From assembly GCF_001746415.1 (NCBI RefSeq), contig NZ_MEHJ01000002.1, forward strand, positions 310,001-374,000: 64,000 nucleotides of DNA. The letters are read 5' to 3'. The notes beneath the pieces are model-generated. The model searched no databases. It was not told the origin of the DNA and saw only the letters and a program-made list of their open reading frames with translations. Shown here one piece after another: positions 53,155 to 62,768 of this stretch. Both the position numbers and the translations under genes were made by a program. The DNA is from Streptomyces agglomeratus. GTDB lineage: Bacteria; Actinomycetota; Actinomycetes; Streptomycetales; Streptomycetaceae. Each line of letters starts with the position of its first letter. Position 1 is the first letter of the stretch.

Positions 53155-53754
53155 TCAGGTCACATCATTGACTTCGACGTCACATGTCATGCCGATGACC
53201 GCGCGATAGGGCACTGTCACGCGCTGAACGTTCCCGTCAGCACTGTCCGATCGATCCGGTTGAACCAGAATGACCTCGCCTGTTTGGACCTTGCGCCGCC
53301 AGTGAACGATCGCCTCTACTTGGGTGCGCGGCTCCACCTTGATTTCGATCAGCTGGGAGGCTTCGCACTCTCGCTCGGTGCCTTCCCGACTATGCCGAGC
53401 ATAGGTGCCTTGCATTTCCGCTTGCAGGAATTGCATGATCGACGCCTCAAGGCGTCCACCGACTTCCCATTGATGTTCGACGGAAACGGAATGGGTCCAG
53501 CGGTGAGTGACGGTTCGAACGGTTTTTACGGTTGCCTTCGAGCTGTTGGTGAATACGCCCTGCCGCTCGATATAGTCCGTTTCCAGCTCCAGGTCTCCGC
53601 GTGACACCCGCTCGACGCCCCAGTCGCTAGGTGCTGTGGTGGCAGGCGTTGCTAGGCGCGCCTTATTGATAGCCGCCCGATGCATGACATGAACGATGAG
53701 GATCGTTCCGGCTTTCGCGGCGAGTGGAGCAAGTGCGATGAAGGGGAAGGGCAT
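53155..53754 (-). CDS. Membrane-anchored beta-rich hypothetical protein
   Basis: The 199-residue protein starts at ATG 53754 after CAGGAGTG, a good ribosome-binding site. An N-terminal hydrophobic helix (PFPFIALAPLAAKAGTILIV) may anchor it in the membrane. The rest is rich in alternating polar and hydrophobic residues (SSKATVKTVRTVTHRWTHSV, SVEHQWEVGGRLEASIMQFL, EPRTQVEAIVHWRRKVQTGE). The pattern recalls the long beta-hairpins of aerolysin/ETX-MTX2-type proteins, but length and the missing receptor domain make that speculative. Confidence 0.65.
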   Translation of the reverse strand: MPFPFIALAPLAAKAGTILIVHVMHRAAINKARLATPATTAPSDWGVERVSRGDLELETDYIERQGVFTNSSKATVKTVRTVTHRWTHSVSVEHQWEVGGRLEASIMQFLQAEMQGTYARHSREGTERECEASQLIEIKVEPRTQVEAIVHWRRKVQTGEVILVQPDRSDSADGNVQRVTVPYRAVIGMTCDVEVNDVT

Positions 53755-54159
53755 CGGTCACTCCTGGATGGCAATCGACGCGGGCTGCGCACGAGGCTTC
53801 ATGCCTGGGCTCCAAACAATAAGGCCCACAAACCGGACTGTCTATGGAGCGGACATAACTGAGATACCTGCCCACGCAAAGGGGATACCGGAGAGGGTGG
53901 CGAGCCGCATTGGTGCGGAATGGAGATAAGAGGCGGGGGAAGGAAAACGTTTGCCCTCTTGGTTTCGCACGTACGTCCGCCACACTTGGGCACAAGGCCA
54001 CGCGTCGCTAGCCACCGCCGCGCAGTGTGGGCAACCGGCCGGCCCTTGCCCGGTCTGTCGCGGGTGGTGCACATGTGAGCACGGGCTTCTGGCGTGGCGG
54101 CTCCCTCTGTCCGGTCCGAGAGGCCAAGGGTGGGTCCGCATGGGCAACACTGCGGGTGT

Positions 54160-54340
54160 CGGGTGCGATGGAACGCCTCGCCGACGCAGCACCGGCTCCG
54201 GCCGCTTGCGCCAGACAGTGGCGGCCTCACCAGCCAGGCGTCGTCCTACCGCGGCAGGCCGCTGGGGGCTGTCGTAATCAGCCCGGCGCCCGGGGTTTGC
54301 CATCCTGCCAGGCGTGCATTCGGCTTTTTTTCGCCAGGGT
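54160..54340 (+). pseudogene. Broken paralogue of the 2842 protein
   Basis: From ATG 54167 the frame reads MERLADAAPAPAACARQWRP, then HQPGVVLP, close to MEWLADAALDPVACSRQWRR, HQPNVVLLP of the 2842 protein. It then loses frame (RQAAGGC...) where LLPAGRRWDVVITPEHLG is expected, and stops. It is directly upstream of the intact relative at 54411. Confidence 0.65.
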
Positions 54341-54410
54341 TCGCCACCCTTCCCAGCCTACTTGCTGATCACAAGGATGAGCCTGCCGGTCACTGTTGTA
54401 GGAGGTTCAA

Positions 54411-54932
54411 GTGTGGGATGCAATTTGGATGCGCAGCGTTGAGTGGCTTGCTGCGGCGGCTCCGGAGCCCCGAGCGTGCAAAGAACAATGGGAAGTCGAT
54501 CCTGGGACTGCGCTTCTAGAGGCCGGGCGCCGCTGGAACGTTCTTAGCGTGCCCGAGCATCTTGGCTTGCTCGCTCTTGAGGTGCTGTGGGGTGATCAGA
54601 CCCGACCACCTGGGGCGACGCTGCTACATCGAAAAGCGCGCAGGATCGGTTTCTTCCTGCCATGCGATGCTGACGACGAGTGGTTCGGGACAGGGCTGCG
54701 GTACGCACAGCGCGGATGCTGGGTAGCTGTGCCCCCTCCATATCGCGAGTCTGGGCATCTGACATGGATTATCCCACCCAGCGGAGAAAATAATTTATAC
54801 GCACCAGAAGCGCTCGAGGCCGCTCTGAGAGCAGCCACGACTGCTCAAGCTCTCTGGACGGTGGCTCTGGTAGGTCAGCAGCGCCCCTCCCTCCCGATGC
54901 CGACCGACCCCACGCCGGAGCTATTACCTTGA
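54411..54932 (+). CDS. Small conserved protein, paralogue of the 2842 protein
   Basis: The 173-residue protein starts at GTG 54411 with GTAGGAGG five bases upstream. RSVEWLAAAAPEPRACKEQW, LLEAGRRWNVLSVPEHLGLL, RRIGFFLPCDADDEWFGTGL and LTWIIPPSGENN align along its length with the protein at 2842-3315. Function unknown; see that entry for the doubtful primase/polymerase-like naming. The tail beyond residue 150 is proline-rich. Confidence 0.7.
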   Translation: MWDAIWMRSVEWLAAAAPEPRACKEQWEVDPGTALLEAGRRWNVLSVPEHLGLLALEVLWGDQTRPPGATLLHRKARRIGFFLPCDADDEWFGTGLRYAQRGCWVAVPPPYRESGHLTWIIPPSGENNLYAPEALEAALRAATTAQALWTVALVGQQRPSLPMPTDPTPELLP

Positions 54933-55878
54933 CCGCACGACGAACGGAGAGCCACGCCGACGGCGGCCATCACGGTCGCGCAGCCGTGCATCGCGCAGCG
55001 GATCACTGGAAAAGGGTGGCTCTCTGAACCGCAGCCGTCGGCGGCCCGACCAACACTCAGTCCGCGCTTGCCGCAGCCTTCCTCCTCGCCCCGTCCAGTT
55101 GGCGGAGGAGCCTGTGCTCTCGTCCGGCGCCCCCCTGGAAGGAACAGGTCCCCGGGGGCGGTTCGGAGCGCACGCCTACCAACCCCTGCGGATGACGTAG
55201 CGCACGCTCGTAGGTGCTCGTTCCCCTGCCTGCCGTGCGAAGAGTATGAAGGCGGCCCGGAGGACGATGTCTCCGGGCCGCCTTCGATGCCTGTAGGCAG
55301 TATCGCCCGGTTCGCTGCGGGGCCCTTTCGCCAACGCGGCCACCGTGAATATCCCGTGTCGAGGTCGGAGCCACAGACCGGAGGGGCGTCCGTACCTGTT
55401 CACGCGTAGGCGCACGAGGCCCTGACCCAGGATCGCCCGCTTGAGCTGATCACTCAAGCATGTTCGGGAGGTGCCTGTGGATTCAGTTTGGATCACGAGC
55501 CTGACGCGCAGCAGCGCCAGATATCGCGGCTTACTGGCAGCAGACATCCGCCAGGAGTGTGAGGTTACGACAGCATCTGAGCGTGCCACTCCAAAGGCGC
55601 GAGCCAACCGCCGTTGAGTGCATCCAGTTGGAGCCACACCCAATGGAGGGAATCCGTGCTCAGCCGCCCTACCCGCGCTGCATGCGTGCGGTCCAGCTCC
55701 ACCCCTCTGACCGCCCCCGAGGCGGTCGTCATCATGGTGCTGGTTCTCGCCGGCGCCCTTGCCTGGCAGGCATGCCGAGCATATCGGTCATCGCCTTGCT
55801 GACCGGGGGCCACCACCATCGGCGTGAAGCTCACCAGCTGTGCGAGCCCAAGGCGACAAGGCAGGCGGTGAACTGACA
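54933..55878. other. Gene-poor stretch with a terminator
   Basis: No gene is supported in about 950 bases. It contains the strong hairpin at 55248-55285, which could end transcription of the 54411 gene. Confidence 0.45.
55248..55285. terminator. Perfect 15-bp stem hairpin
   Basis: GAAGGCGGCCCGGAG pairs perfectly with CTCCGGGCCGCCTTC across an eight-base loop. This is a typical GC-rich Streptomyces terminator, 316 bases after the 54411 gene. Confidence 0.7.
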
Positions 55879-56760
55879 ATGGGACGACGCGAAAACCCCA
55901 TTGCCCCGTGTGACAAGGCACTCCAAATGCTGGCTCAGTGGCTGCGGAGCCAGCGCGAGAACGCAGGAATGAACTACACCCAGATGGCCTTCCGCACGGA
56001 GAAGGTCCGCTGGGCCTCACTGCCCAAAAACGAGTCGGCCAAGTGCAGTGCCGACACACTCCTGCGTGCCGCCTCGGGGGCGCGCGGAGTCCCGCGGCGG
56101 AAAGTAGTTCTGGCCTATGCAGGGGCATGCGGTGCGAACCTGGCCGAGGCGGACCGGCTTTGGAAGGCGGCTCGCTATCGGCAGACCCAGGACGCCGAGC
56201 CGCTGAAGGAGAAGCCAAAGCACATCGCTCGCGTGCGCGACTTCGCTGACCTGCACCTGGCCCTGGTCGACCTGTACCGCAAAGACGGTGCAAGGTCCTG
56301 CCAGGAGGTGGAGGAGCTCAGCGGCGGGCGGCTGTCGCACTCCACCGTCTGGCGAGTGCTCAATGAGCAAACAGGGCGTCCCACCCGGGACTTCGTCACC
56401 CACTTTGCTCGGGCCTGCGGAGTGCGAGACGTCGCGCTCAGTGACTGGGAGCAGGCGTGGGATCGCGCGGAACACCGGCGCACCGGCGGTAGGAAGCGCA
56501 ATAGTCGGCGCCCGGTAATCGCGACCAGCGGTTCCATGATCTATCTCGATCGAGCACGAGATGCTGGCGGACAGGACATGTGGAAGCTAAGCCAGACGAT
56601 GGCAGTCCCCGAGAACGAGCTCCTGGAGCGCCTGGAGGAGATTGCGCTGGGAGATTGTGTCCTTTCTTCCAAGGAACTGGAGGCGGCCCGCAGCATTCAG
56701 ACTTCCCAGCGATCCGCCCGCTCCCTCCTCGCGCTACACGCTGGCTGGCACCGCGATTGA
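55879..56760 (+). CDS. Helix-turn-helix protein, end formed by an IS605 relic
   Basis: The 293-residue protein starts at ATG 55879. Two helical DNA-binding-like regions are visible. Residues of about 10-70 (ALQMLAQWLRSQRENAGMNY, TQMAFRTEKVRWASLPKNES) resemble an XRE-type module. About 120-190 (DLHLALVDLYRKDGARSCQE, LSHSTVWRVLNEQTGRPTRD) is a second one. Streptomyces has many such plasmid- or island-borne regulators. The stop codon TGA at 56758 coincides with the right end of an IS200/IS605 relic (TTGACATCCTC), so the last residues may be missing. Confidence 0.7.
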   Translation: MGRRENPIAPCDKALQMLAQWLRSQRENAGMNYTQMAFRTEKVRWASLPKNESAKCSADTLLRAASGARGVPRRKVVLAYAGACGANLAEADRLWKAARYRQTQDAEPLKEKPKHIARVRDFADLHLALVDLYRKDGARSCQEVEELSGGRLSHSTVWRVLNEQTGRPTRDFVTHFARACGVRDVALSDWEQAWDRAEHRRTGGRKRNSRRPVIATSGSMIYLDRARDAGGQDMWKLSQTMAVPENELLERLEEIALGDCVLSSKELEAARSIQTSQRSARSLLALHAGWHRD

Positions 56761-57110
56761 CATCCTCTCCGCCTTAAAAGGGCGGAGTTTCCCGTCTGCC
56801 TGCCGGTGGTCACCGGCTGGTCAACTCCCTCAAGGAGGTCAGCTCCCGCAGGCTCCGTCAGGAGTACGACAGCCACATCCGCCGGCACCGGTGGAGCGGA
56901 CACTTCTGGTCCGGCTCCTTACTTCGCCGGCTCATGCGGCGGGGCGCCACTGACCCTGGTCGCAGTACATCGACAACCAGAAGCGGCCCATCTCACCGAC
57001 ACCCCGAAAGCGAAGAGAACTCCGGCGCTTCACGCCTCCCGGCCAACGATGCGCTTCACCCCCACCCTCAGGGGTGAAGCACTGCGCAAGATCAGAGGTA
57101 GAACACCCCA
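56757..57110. mobile_element. IS200/IS605 relic with both ends, middle deleted
   Basis: From left to right: right-end sequence TTGACATCCTCTCC, hairpin CTCCGCC...GGCGGAG (56767-56787), the last bases of tnpB (minus strand), then the C-terminal part of the Y1 transposase tnpA (plus strand: SLKEVSSRRLRQEYDSHIRR, HRWSGHFWSGS, then a one-base insertion; catalytic tyrosine in QYIDNQKRP), and the left-end hairpin CTTCACCCCC...AGGGGTGAAG (57054-57079). The original element had tnpB and tnpA divergent, and the middle of both genes is lost. Its ends could still be recognised by a TnpA supplied in trans. Confidence 0.75.
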
Positions 57111-57220
57111 GAGAAGGGTTCACTCTTCCTGGGCAGCCATCACCCACCCTCGTGATGGCAGACTTAACTGCCGCAGGTGCTTTCTCAAGAGTCGGGGACT
57201 CAGTCGCCAGCGCGCCGGGG

Positions 57221-57793
57221 TCAACGCCCCTGTTCCGCGCCGCGGCGTGGCGGCCGCGCTGCGCGGCCAGGGCGACGGCTTGTCGGCTCGCCAACGGTAG
57301 GAGCGGAGGGCGAGGAGAAGAAGCCGCCGGGCGCACCGGACTGCGCGGGTACCGAGATGCTCTTGGCGGCCTCTGCGGGCGCCGGCACTCGCGGTTGTGC
57401 AGCTCGGGCGAAGATTCTGGCGTTCGCGATCAGGGGGGCGCAGCTCTCGCAGACCTCTTCCAGGGTCCATACCCGGCCGACGGTCGGGTCGTGGCGCAGG
57501 ATGAGTACGACGGTGCCGGCGCAGTGGACGCGAGTGGGTTCGTGGGTGGCGCAGTGCTGCGCGCGGCAGTGGCAGGCGGCGTTGGGGCGGACGGTGGCGG
57601 CTTTGGCGTGGGCGGTCACGTGTTGGGCGGCGAAGGTGCGTAGCGCCATGAGGTCCTTGGATCGGGGCGGCATCCGGCATGCCGAGGTGCTGCAAGTGAC
57701 GGTCGCCGAACGGTCGGCGTGGCCGGTGAGCCGGATGGTCCAGGCCCGTCCGGGGATGCGCTCGGTGGAGGATGCGCTGTGGGCGGTCGTCAC
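57221..57793 (-). CDS. Cys/His-rich hypothetical protein
   Basis: The 190-residue protein starts at GTG 57793. Its middle has repeated cysteine/histidine pairs (ACHCRAQHCATHEPTRVHCA, EEVCESCAPLIANARIF) that could bind zinc, and an N-terminal TCSTSACRMPPR. The C-terminal 50 residues are Ala/Pro/Arg-rich and likely disordered. Proteins of this style occur on Streptomyces mobile elements, often next to conjugation genes, but none is recognised here. No strong ribosome-binding site. Confidence 0.6.
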   Translation of the reverse strand: MTTAHSASSTERIPGRAWTIRLTGHADRSATVTCSTSACRMPPRSKDLMALRTFAAQHVTAHAKAATVRPNAACHCRAQHCATHEPTRVHCAGTVVLILRHDPTVGRVWTLEEVCESCAPLIANARIFARAAQPRVPAPAEAAKSISVPAQSGAPGGFFSSPSAPTVGEPTSRRPGRAARPPRRGAEQGR

Positions 57794-58714
57794 GCGGTCG
57801 GTCCGTTCGCTCGGGCTGCAGTGGTGTCGGTTAACTATGAGTTACCCACCTCCCTGTGGGTTGCAGGTCTGGCTGCAGCGAGTGGTGTGTCAGGGGGCGC
57901 GGCGGTGTCCCGCTGGGCGGCTGTGCGGTTTGCACGCCCCGTTTAACTCTGCCTGCGCAGGCCCTCGTTACCTCGACGCTCCGCTTGCTGTAAGCAAAGC
58001 TGCTTGAGCGGGCTGATGCATCGCTGCGTCAGGGCAAACGCCTTGTTGACATTGGGACGCGGCCCAACTGGTGGACTGGCTGCAGGACGCCGCCCAGGGA
58101 AACGACGACGCGTGATACCCCCTACGCAACAATCCCGTAGGCAATAGTGAGCCGTTAGGTGATCGGTTGACCTGCCCCTCGCCATGGCCACGGCCCCGTG
58201 CACTGAGCTAACCGTTCCTTACTCGGAGGGGGAAGGGCACGGCAGTGCACCAGCCGGACGGCTCCAGGTCGACGCCAAGTGATGTTCCTATCTTCGCGCG
58301 GCTCGGCATGGAACGCGGAGACGTGCCGCCCGACGTGTGGCTGAAGGACCTTTCGTGAGGCGGACAGGGCGCGTGGACCTCATGGTCAGTGCGCCCGCCG
58401 GGGCCTCGCACGCAACAGGGCGCACTGGTGCGGCATTTGTCGGTTGCAGGGCCGGGGTAAGTCCGGGTGCGGCTTCTCATGCAGCGGTGAGGTCGGTGGC
58501 AGCAGGGCGGCCGAGAGCGGCGCTGCGTGCGTGGCAGCGTTCGACGCACGCGTGGGTATACAGGTCGAACACGTCGGTGAGGTGGTCCCATTGCCACCCC
58601 TGCGAAGCCTTGAGGGGAGGCGGGTGATAACCCGTGTCCAGGGCGTCTGGTCCGTCCGGGTGATCGAAGGCCGCGACTTCGGTGTCCGGGGCGCGGCTCC
58701 TCTAGCGTGCGGCC
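57794..58714. other. Gene-poor stretch with one short open frame
   Basis: Apart from the 37-codon frame at 58245, no gene is supported. AAQLVDWLQDAAQGNDDA before a stop at 58112 looks like the tail of a lost gene. Confidence 0.4.
58245..58358 (+). CDS. Possible 37-residue peptide
   Basis: GTG 58245 is preceded by GGAGGGGGAAGG, a strong ribosome-binding site. The peptide HQPDGSRSTPSDVPIFARLG, then MERGDVPPDVWLKDLS, reads like the end of a Streptomyces protein (P..VWL.DLS). It may be a genuine small gene or the fused tail of a deleted one. Confidence 0.4.
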   Translation: MHQPDGSRSTPSDVPIFARLGMERGDVPPDVWLKDLS

Positions 58715-59278
58715 ATGGAATCCACCCCGATGCCCGAGCCCCTGCGCCGGGCAATTCACCAGCTGGTCTCCGAGGCAGTCCAGCACTGCCAGGGGGTACT
58801 GCGGTACACCGAGCTCGACCAGGCGCCCACCTGGAAGGGGATGACGCTGTACCGGGCCACGGACGCAGCGGACACGATGAACATGGCAGCCATGCTCATT
58901 GCCGCGTACTGCCAGCACACCGGCATGGGACCGGACACCCTCTGGAACTACATGCAGGTCGAGCAGCAGCAGAGCCGGGCGAGCGGGCCGCGTGATGCGG
59001 AACGGCAGGAGCTCGCCGGTCTGCTGGGCGGGCCTGCCCCCGATGTCAGCGACCCTGAGGCGCGGTTGCGGTTCGTGTGGGGGCGGCGGCATGCCGACGA
59101 TGCACTGAGGCCGGAGGTCGATCCGCAGGTGCTGTTCACTGAGGCGTGCCTGCATGGTCTGCGGGCGCGGCTGTGCGACGACGTCGACGCCCTGGACAGC
59201 TACCTCCCGCCGCAGGTTGCGGCGACGGCGCGGAAGGTGGCCGACGCCCTCGAAGTGCCCCAACCGGCCACGACTTAA
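58715..59278 (+). CDS. Hypothetical protein, probably leaderless
   Basis: The 187-residue, mostly helical protein (EPLRRAIHQLVSEAVQHCQG, TMNMAAMLIAAYCQHTGMGP, RRHADDALRPEVDPQVLFTE) has no recognised domain. TAGCGT lies six bases before ATG 58715 and no Shine-Dalgarno is seen, the pattern of leaderless Streptomyces genes where transcription starts at the ATG. The protein is acidic and soluble. Confidence 0.65.
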   Translation: MESTPMPEPLRRAIHQLVSEAVQHCQGVLRYTELDQAPTWKGMTLYRATDAADTMNMAAMLIAAYCQHTGMGPDTLWNYMQVEQQQSRASGPRDAERQELAGLLGGPAPDVSDPEARLRFVWGRRHADDALRPEVDPQVLFTEACLHGLRARLCDDVDALDSYLPPQVAATARKVADALEVPQPATT

Positions 59279-59423
59279 CACACTCTGTGAGCCGAACAGG
59301 CCCTAATCCGTCCCTAGGCTGCCCTGGCTCTGGGCAAGTGGCCTCGGTAGCGAGCCCGATCAATGGTAGGTGGTGACCTCACGTCGATGCCGGCACGGGT
59401 TGCCACCTGCGTGGGACGGGAGA

Positions 59424-59618
59424 TTAGATGATCGTGACATTTACGGCGAATGGGCCTGTATCAACCCGGGTCACCTTGAACGACACCTCATCGTTCATCG
59501 TCACCCGGTCAATCAGCCCCGAGCCATGAACAAAGAGGTCTCGGCCTCCCCCATTGGGGGTGATGAAACCAAATCCCTTGGTTTCGCTGTACCACTTCAC
59601 AGTGCCTTCGGCCATCAT
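59424..59618 (-). CDS. Cold-shock-domain protein
   Basis: The 64-residue single-domain CSD protein ([20 protein letters not shown]) has RNP1 KGFGFI and RNP2 DLFVHGSGL, which bind single-stranded RNA/DNA. ATG 59618 has GAGGGAG upstream. The second half ([20 protein letters not shown]) is more diverged than in the major CspA-type proteins, so it is an accessory paralogue. Confidence 0.9.
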   Translation of the reverse strand: MMAEGTVKWYSETKGFGFITPNGGGRDLFVHGSGLIDRVTMNDEVSFKVTRVDTGPFAVNVTII

Positions 59619-60062
59619 GTACTCCCTCTGGTAGCCGGGCGGGATGCCCGCGGAACATTCCAGCCGGTAGAGGGCGGGGAGCGGAGCGACGTGCCAGACG
59701 GCCGCCGGAAGGCGGAATTTCGCTGGTGGTGCATCGTCAGAACAATGCATGTGGCGCTACTCGGGCCACCGCAGAGACCCTTCCAGTCGCGTCGCGGTAT
59801 GCACGGTTTCCGCGATAGGGGGACGTGGTTCCTGTCAGGGCAGGAGGAGGCTACAGACGCCTATTGACTACAGCTTCGCGGGAACAGGCCCTCGACGGCC
59901 GGGGCTCGGGGCGCAGGCATGGCAAGATCGAACGAGTGACCGCGTTCTGGCCCCAGGGCGCGCTTTGGGTGTTGCGCGCCCTGGGGGCGCCATGTTCCCC
60001 TCATGCGTCGTAGCGATCGGGGCGACCTACCGGTCGGCGTTTGCGAGTGGCACTCTGGGTTG
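59619..60062. other. Intergenic stretch with a hairpin
   Basis: No gene is supported. A stem of 12 bp (CCCAGGGCGCGC/GCGCGCCCTGGG, ten-base loop) at 59952-59985 lies upstream of the gene at 60063. Confidence 0.4.
59952..59985. terminator. 12-bp GC-rich hairpin
   Basis: CCCAGGGCGCGC pairs with GCGCGCCCTGGG across TTTGGGTGTT. It may insulate the 60063 gene from upstream transcription. Confidence 0.5.
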
Positions 60063-60356
60063 ATGCAGCAGTCATGGGCCCCGTCGATCGAGAACGACCT
60101 GCGGCTTTTGCTCAACGAGTGGGATCCGATTGGCGTCGCTGACGACGTGCAAGACGAGTACGACTGCCTTCTCGCTCTCTTGCTCCAGCGGCTCCGTGGC
60201 AGCGCGAACCAGAGAGAGATCGGTGAGTTCTTGCGACACGAGCTGGAGGATCACTTCGGACTCGATCCTGCCGGCCTGCGCCCCGAAGCGATAGCCGCTC
60301 GAGTGCTCGACTGGTGGAAGGCAGCCAGCAAGGCCGATGGCATCGGCAGCGCGTAG
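60063..60356 (+). CDS. Small conserved hypothetical protein
   Basis: The 97-residue protein from ATG 60063 is acidic and helical: SIENDLRLLLNEWDPIGVAD, DVQDEYDCLLALLLQRLRGS, IGEFLRHELEDHFGLDPAG. The WDPIGV...DEYD...LL..L pattern recalls DUF1871-like immunity or housekeeping proteins. The assignment is tentative. Confidence 0.65.
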   Translation: MQQSWAPSIENDLRLLLNEWDPIGVADDVQDEYDCLLALLLQRLRGSANQREIGEFLRHELEDHFGLDPAGLRPEAIAARVLDWWKAASKADGIGSA

Positions 60357-60382
60357 CGGCTTCCTCCAGATCGTCTGATCGA

Positions 60383-60930
60383 TGGCCAACGTGTGCCGGC
60401 GGCCGCGCCAGTGGGCGCGCATCGAGTTCTTACTCCTCGATCGGGTGCCCAAGCGGGGTGGCCGGTGGCGAGGGACCACCGACGGGTGATCGATGGATGT
60501 TCCAGACCGGATCCCAGCCGGTGCACCTGCCGGAGAAGTAAGACAGCTGGAGAAGCGTTCACCATCGGGTACGAATTTGGTCCGTCGACGGCGCCTGGGA
60601 CAGGCGTTCACTGCGCTGGTCGTCCCAGCCCGACGTTGAGGACGACCTGAACTGGTTCGTCCGCGTGGGCTTTTGCGACAGTGCGGGGGCTACCAGGGCG
60701 CGGCCGGAGCCCGTGGAAAGGGGCCAGGGCCAATGAGCCGGACGACTATTGCCATCGCCCCTTCCTGCCGGGGTGTGACCGCGGACCGTCTCGCGTCCAA
60801 CGGCAACCGTTGGCCCTTGGCCTTGCACCTCGCTGCTGTACAGACAGGTGACACGCCCGCTTTCGCTAGGGACGCGTACTTCGGCAAGGTGCCGATCCCG
60901 GGCGCCGGCCCCGACGGCTCACCGCCCCGC
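60383..60930 (+). pseudogene. IS5-family transposase relic
   Basis: Read across frames: RQWARIEFLLLDRVPKRGGR, WRDHRRVIDG, FQTGSQPVHLPEKY, RIWSVDGAWDR, DVEDDLNWFVRV and then NRWPLALHLAAVQTGDTPAF. The order and wording follow IS5-type transposases (W..I.PLLP....RGGR.RDHR.VIDAI...RTG..W..LP..YG...).  Several frameshifts and a missing C-terminal glutamate region make it dead. No inverted repeats were identified. Confidence 0.65.
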
Positions 60931-61183
60931 GAAGTCAGCGGAGCGTCGTGGAAGGCCCACGCTCATCACTGTCCGTCACATGCAATCCATAACCCGGTTG
61001 ACCGCAGCCATGCCACGTGCCCGCCGCTCAGCAGGTGGTCAGGTAGGCGGCGGGCACGCGCTAGGTTGACCCTTCCCACTTGAGGCACTCGTCTCACGGC
61101 CCGCGGCATGCTTCCCTCCAACGGCCCACGGATAGGCCGGGCACGGTCGGATACAAAAGTCGCTGGGCGTTGAGGGGATGACC

Positions 61184-61539
61184 GTGAGCCTGCCCTACCG
61201 ACAGCCGACGTGCTTGCGGCACTCCTGAGCACGGACGATCCGATTCATGCCGCGCTCCGAAAGCAGGTTACGCACCTGAGCGTACGAGCACGCTGTACAT
61301 GCGGGTGCGGTACCGCCTACTTCGAACTCGACACCAGCGAAGTGAAGCCCGGACTCACTGGTCCCAGCACTGTCGTGGCGGCCGAAGCGCAGCTCGTCAC
61401 CGAGGCTGGCGAGTGCCCCGGTGAGGTCCTGGACTTACGCAGGACGGCTACCTGTCATGGCTTGAAGTCTGTTCATGGAGCGATGACATCGATGTGACAC
61501 TGGCCGCCGCGCGTCACTGGCTGCAGCCACGCGCTTGAT
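61184..61539 (+). pseudogene. Cys-rich conserved hypothetical, frameshifted
   Basis: The protein reads VLAALLSTDDPIHAALRKQV, THLSVRARCTCGCGTAYFEL and VAAEAQLVTEAGECPGEVLD in one frame. After an indel near 61435 it continues as QDGYLSWLEVCSWSDDIDVT and LAAARHWLQPRA to a stop at 61539. A second shift separates the start VSLPYRQPT. The CTCGCG pair suggests metal binding. Family known to me only as a Streptomyces hypothetical. Confidence 0.55.
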
Positions 61540-62171
61540 CCCTCCTCGGCGCGAACGGCCAGCGTCCAATGGTCTCCGATCTGCACGACACCACGATCCG
61601 ACCGACAACACGAGTTCAGGTTCACCAGCGGATCATCACGGTCCACCGATGGCACGGCGCGTGAGCTCTGATACGGCGGGCAGGGTCGGTGGTGCTTGCC
61701 CAATGCCTCTCCCGATGCTCTTGCTTTAGTTGCGGCCGATGAGAGTGCCGCCCAGACAGGTGATGCGAAATGCGCCCTTGTCACGGATGACGTCCTCGGC
61801 CAGTTGTTCGGCCCGCTGGATCGTTGCGACGAACGGCACGCCCAGTTGCTCGACCCCAGGGTTCATACGAGGCGAAGTGGGCCACGATCGGGGCCGGGTC
61901 GTCAGCTCAATGACGCCCGGCAGCTCCAGCACCTCGAGGCTGGTTGGGCAAGAAGGTCACCAAAGGCGGGCAAGCGGCTGGAGATGCTGGCGGTCCGGCG
62001 CTCGGGAGCAACCCCCAGCACCACCGCCAGCTTGTTCCGCGCGCCATCCAGGTCGCCGCCTGCAGGCGGGGCCGTGGCCACGTCGAGGCGTGAGGCCAGC
62101 AGGTCGCCGGAAGACTGCTCCCGCTCCGGGGCCGACTGGTCCAGCATGATGGCTTGGATAGCCTCCAGGGC
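61540..62171. other. Decayed coding DNA, minus strand
   Basis: Minus-strand pieces such as GDLDGARNKLAVVLGVAPER with TASISSRLPAFGDLLAQP (about 61960-62070), and GVPFVATIQRAEQLAEDVIR with DKGAFRITCLGGTLIGRN (61726-61850), look like genuine protein ends. They are in different frames and unassigned; the first may come from a regulator with helical repeats. Confidence 0.35.
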
Positions 62172-62426
62172 ATGAGCACCTGGCCCCCGGAACTGGACCC
62201 GCTGCCCGAGGCTGAAAGCGCTTACGCCCCGGAGATCACGGAGACCGAGTGCCGTCAGTGCAGGACGCTGATCGCAGGCCTTGATGGCCGGTATGCCTGT
62301 CCCCACTGCGGCTGGGTCAACAAACACATCGAGGGGCACCGGACGTTGCCGACGGCAAAGGACGACGTGGACTATCCGGGGCCCGATGAACAAGATGCAC
62401 CTGGGCGCAAGAATCCACTGGAATGA
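62172..62426 (+). CDS. Zinc-ribbon hypothetical protein
   Basis: The 84-residue protein starts at ATG 62172. A four-cysteine zinc ribbon is clear: ECRQCRTLIAGLDGRYACPH with CGW following, that is C-x2-C...C-x2-C. Acidic Pro-rich flanks (WPPELDPLPEAESAYAPEIT; DYPGPDEQDAPGRKNPLE) suggest a small adaptor protein. Function unknown. Confidence 0.65.
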   Translation: MSTWPPELDPLPEAESAYAPEITETECRQCRTLIAGLDGRYACPHCGWVNKHIEGHRTLPTAKDDVDYPGPDEQDAPGRKNPLE

Positions 62427-62768
62427 CGTACGTCAGGCGTTGCCGCGCGACGCCCTTGGTGGACCCATGGCACGTAGGGGTATCCGAGACCGATGGAACG
62501 CAAGGCCCCAGCCGGGCCCGTCGCGCCTGCGGCCCGCCCTGTCGGTGCTGGCTGGAACGCTGAACGGCATGAACAGCAACGATGAGCAGCTGCGCGGCGG
62601 TGATACGACCACCCCGCCCTTGGCCCACGGCCTGGGCAGACCTATTCACCTTGCTACTCCGCCTCACCCAGCGCTGAGCCCAAGAGGAATGAGCGGCAGC
62701 TCCGACTCGGGCCCCCGTACCATCGAAAACGGTGTTCGGAAGGGGCAAGCGCCGATCATCCGCGGCTG
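62427..62768. other. Intergenic stretch before the second IS605 relic
   Basis: About 340 bases. No gene or RNA supported. Confidence 0.4.
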
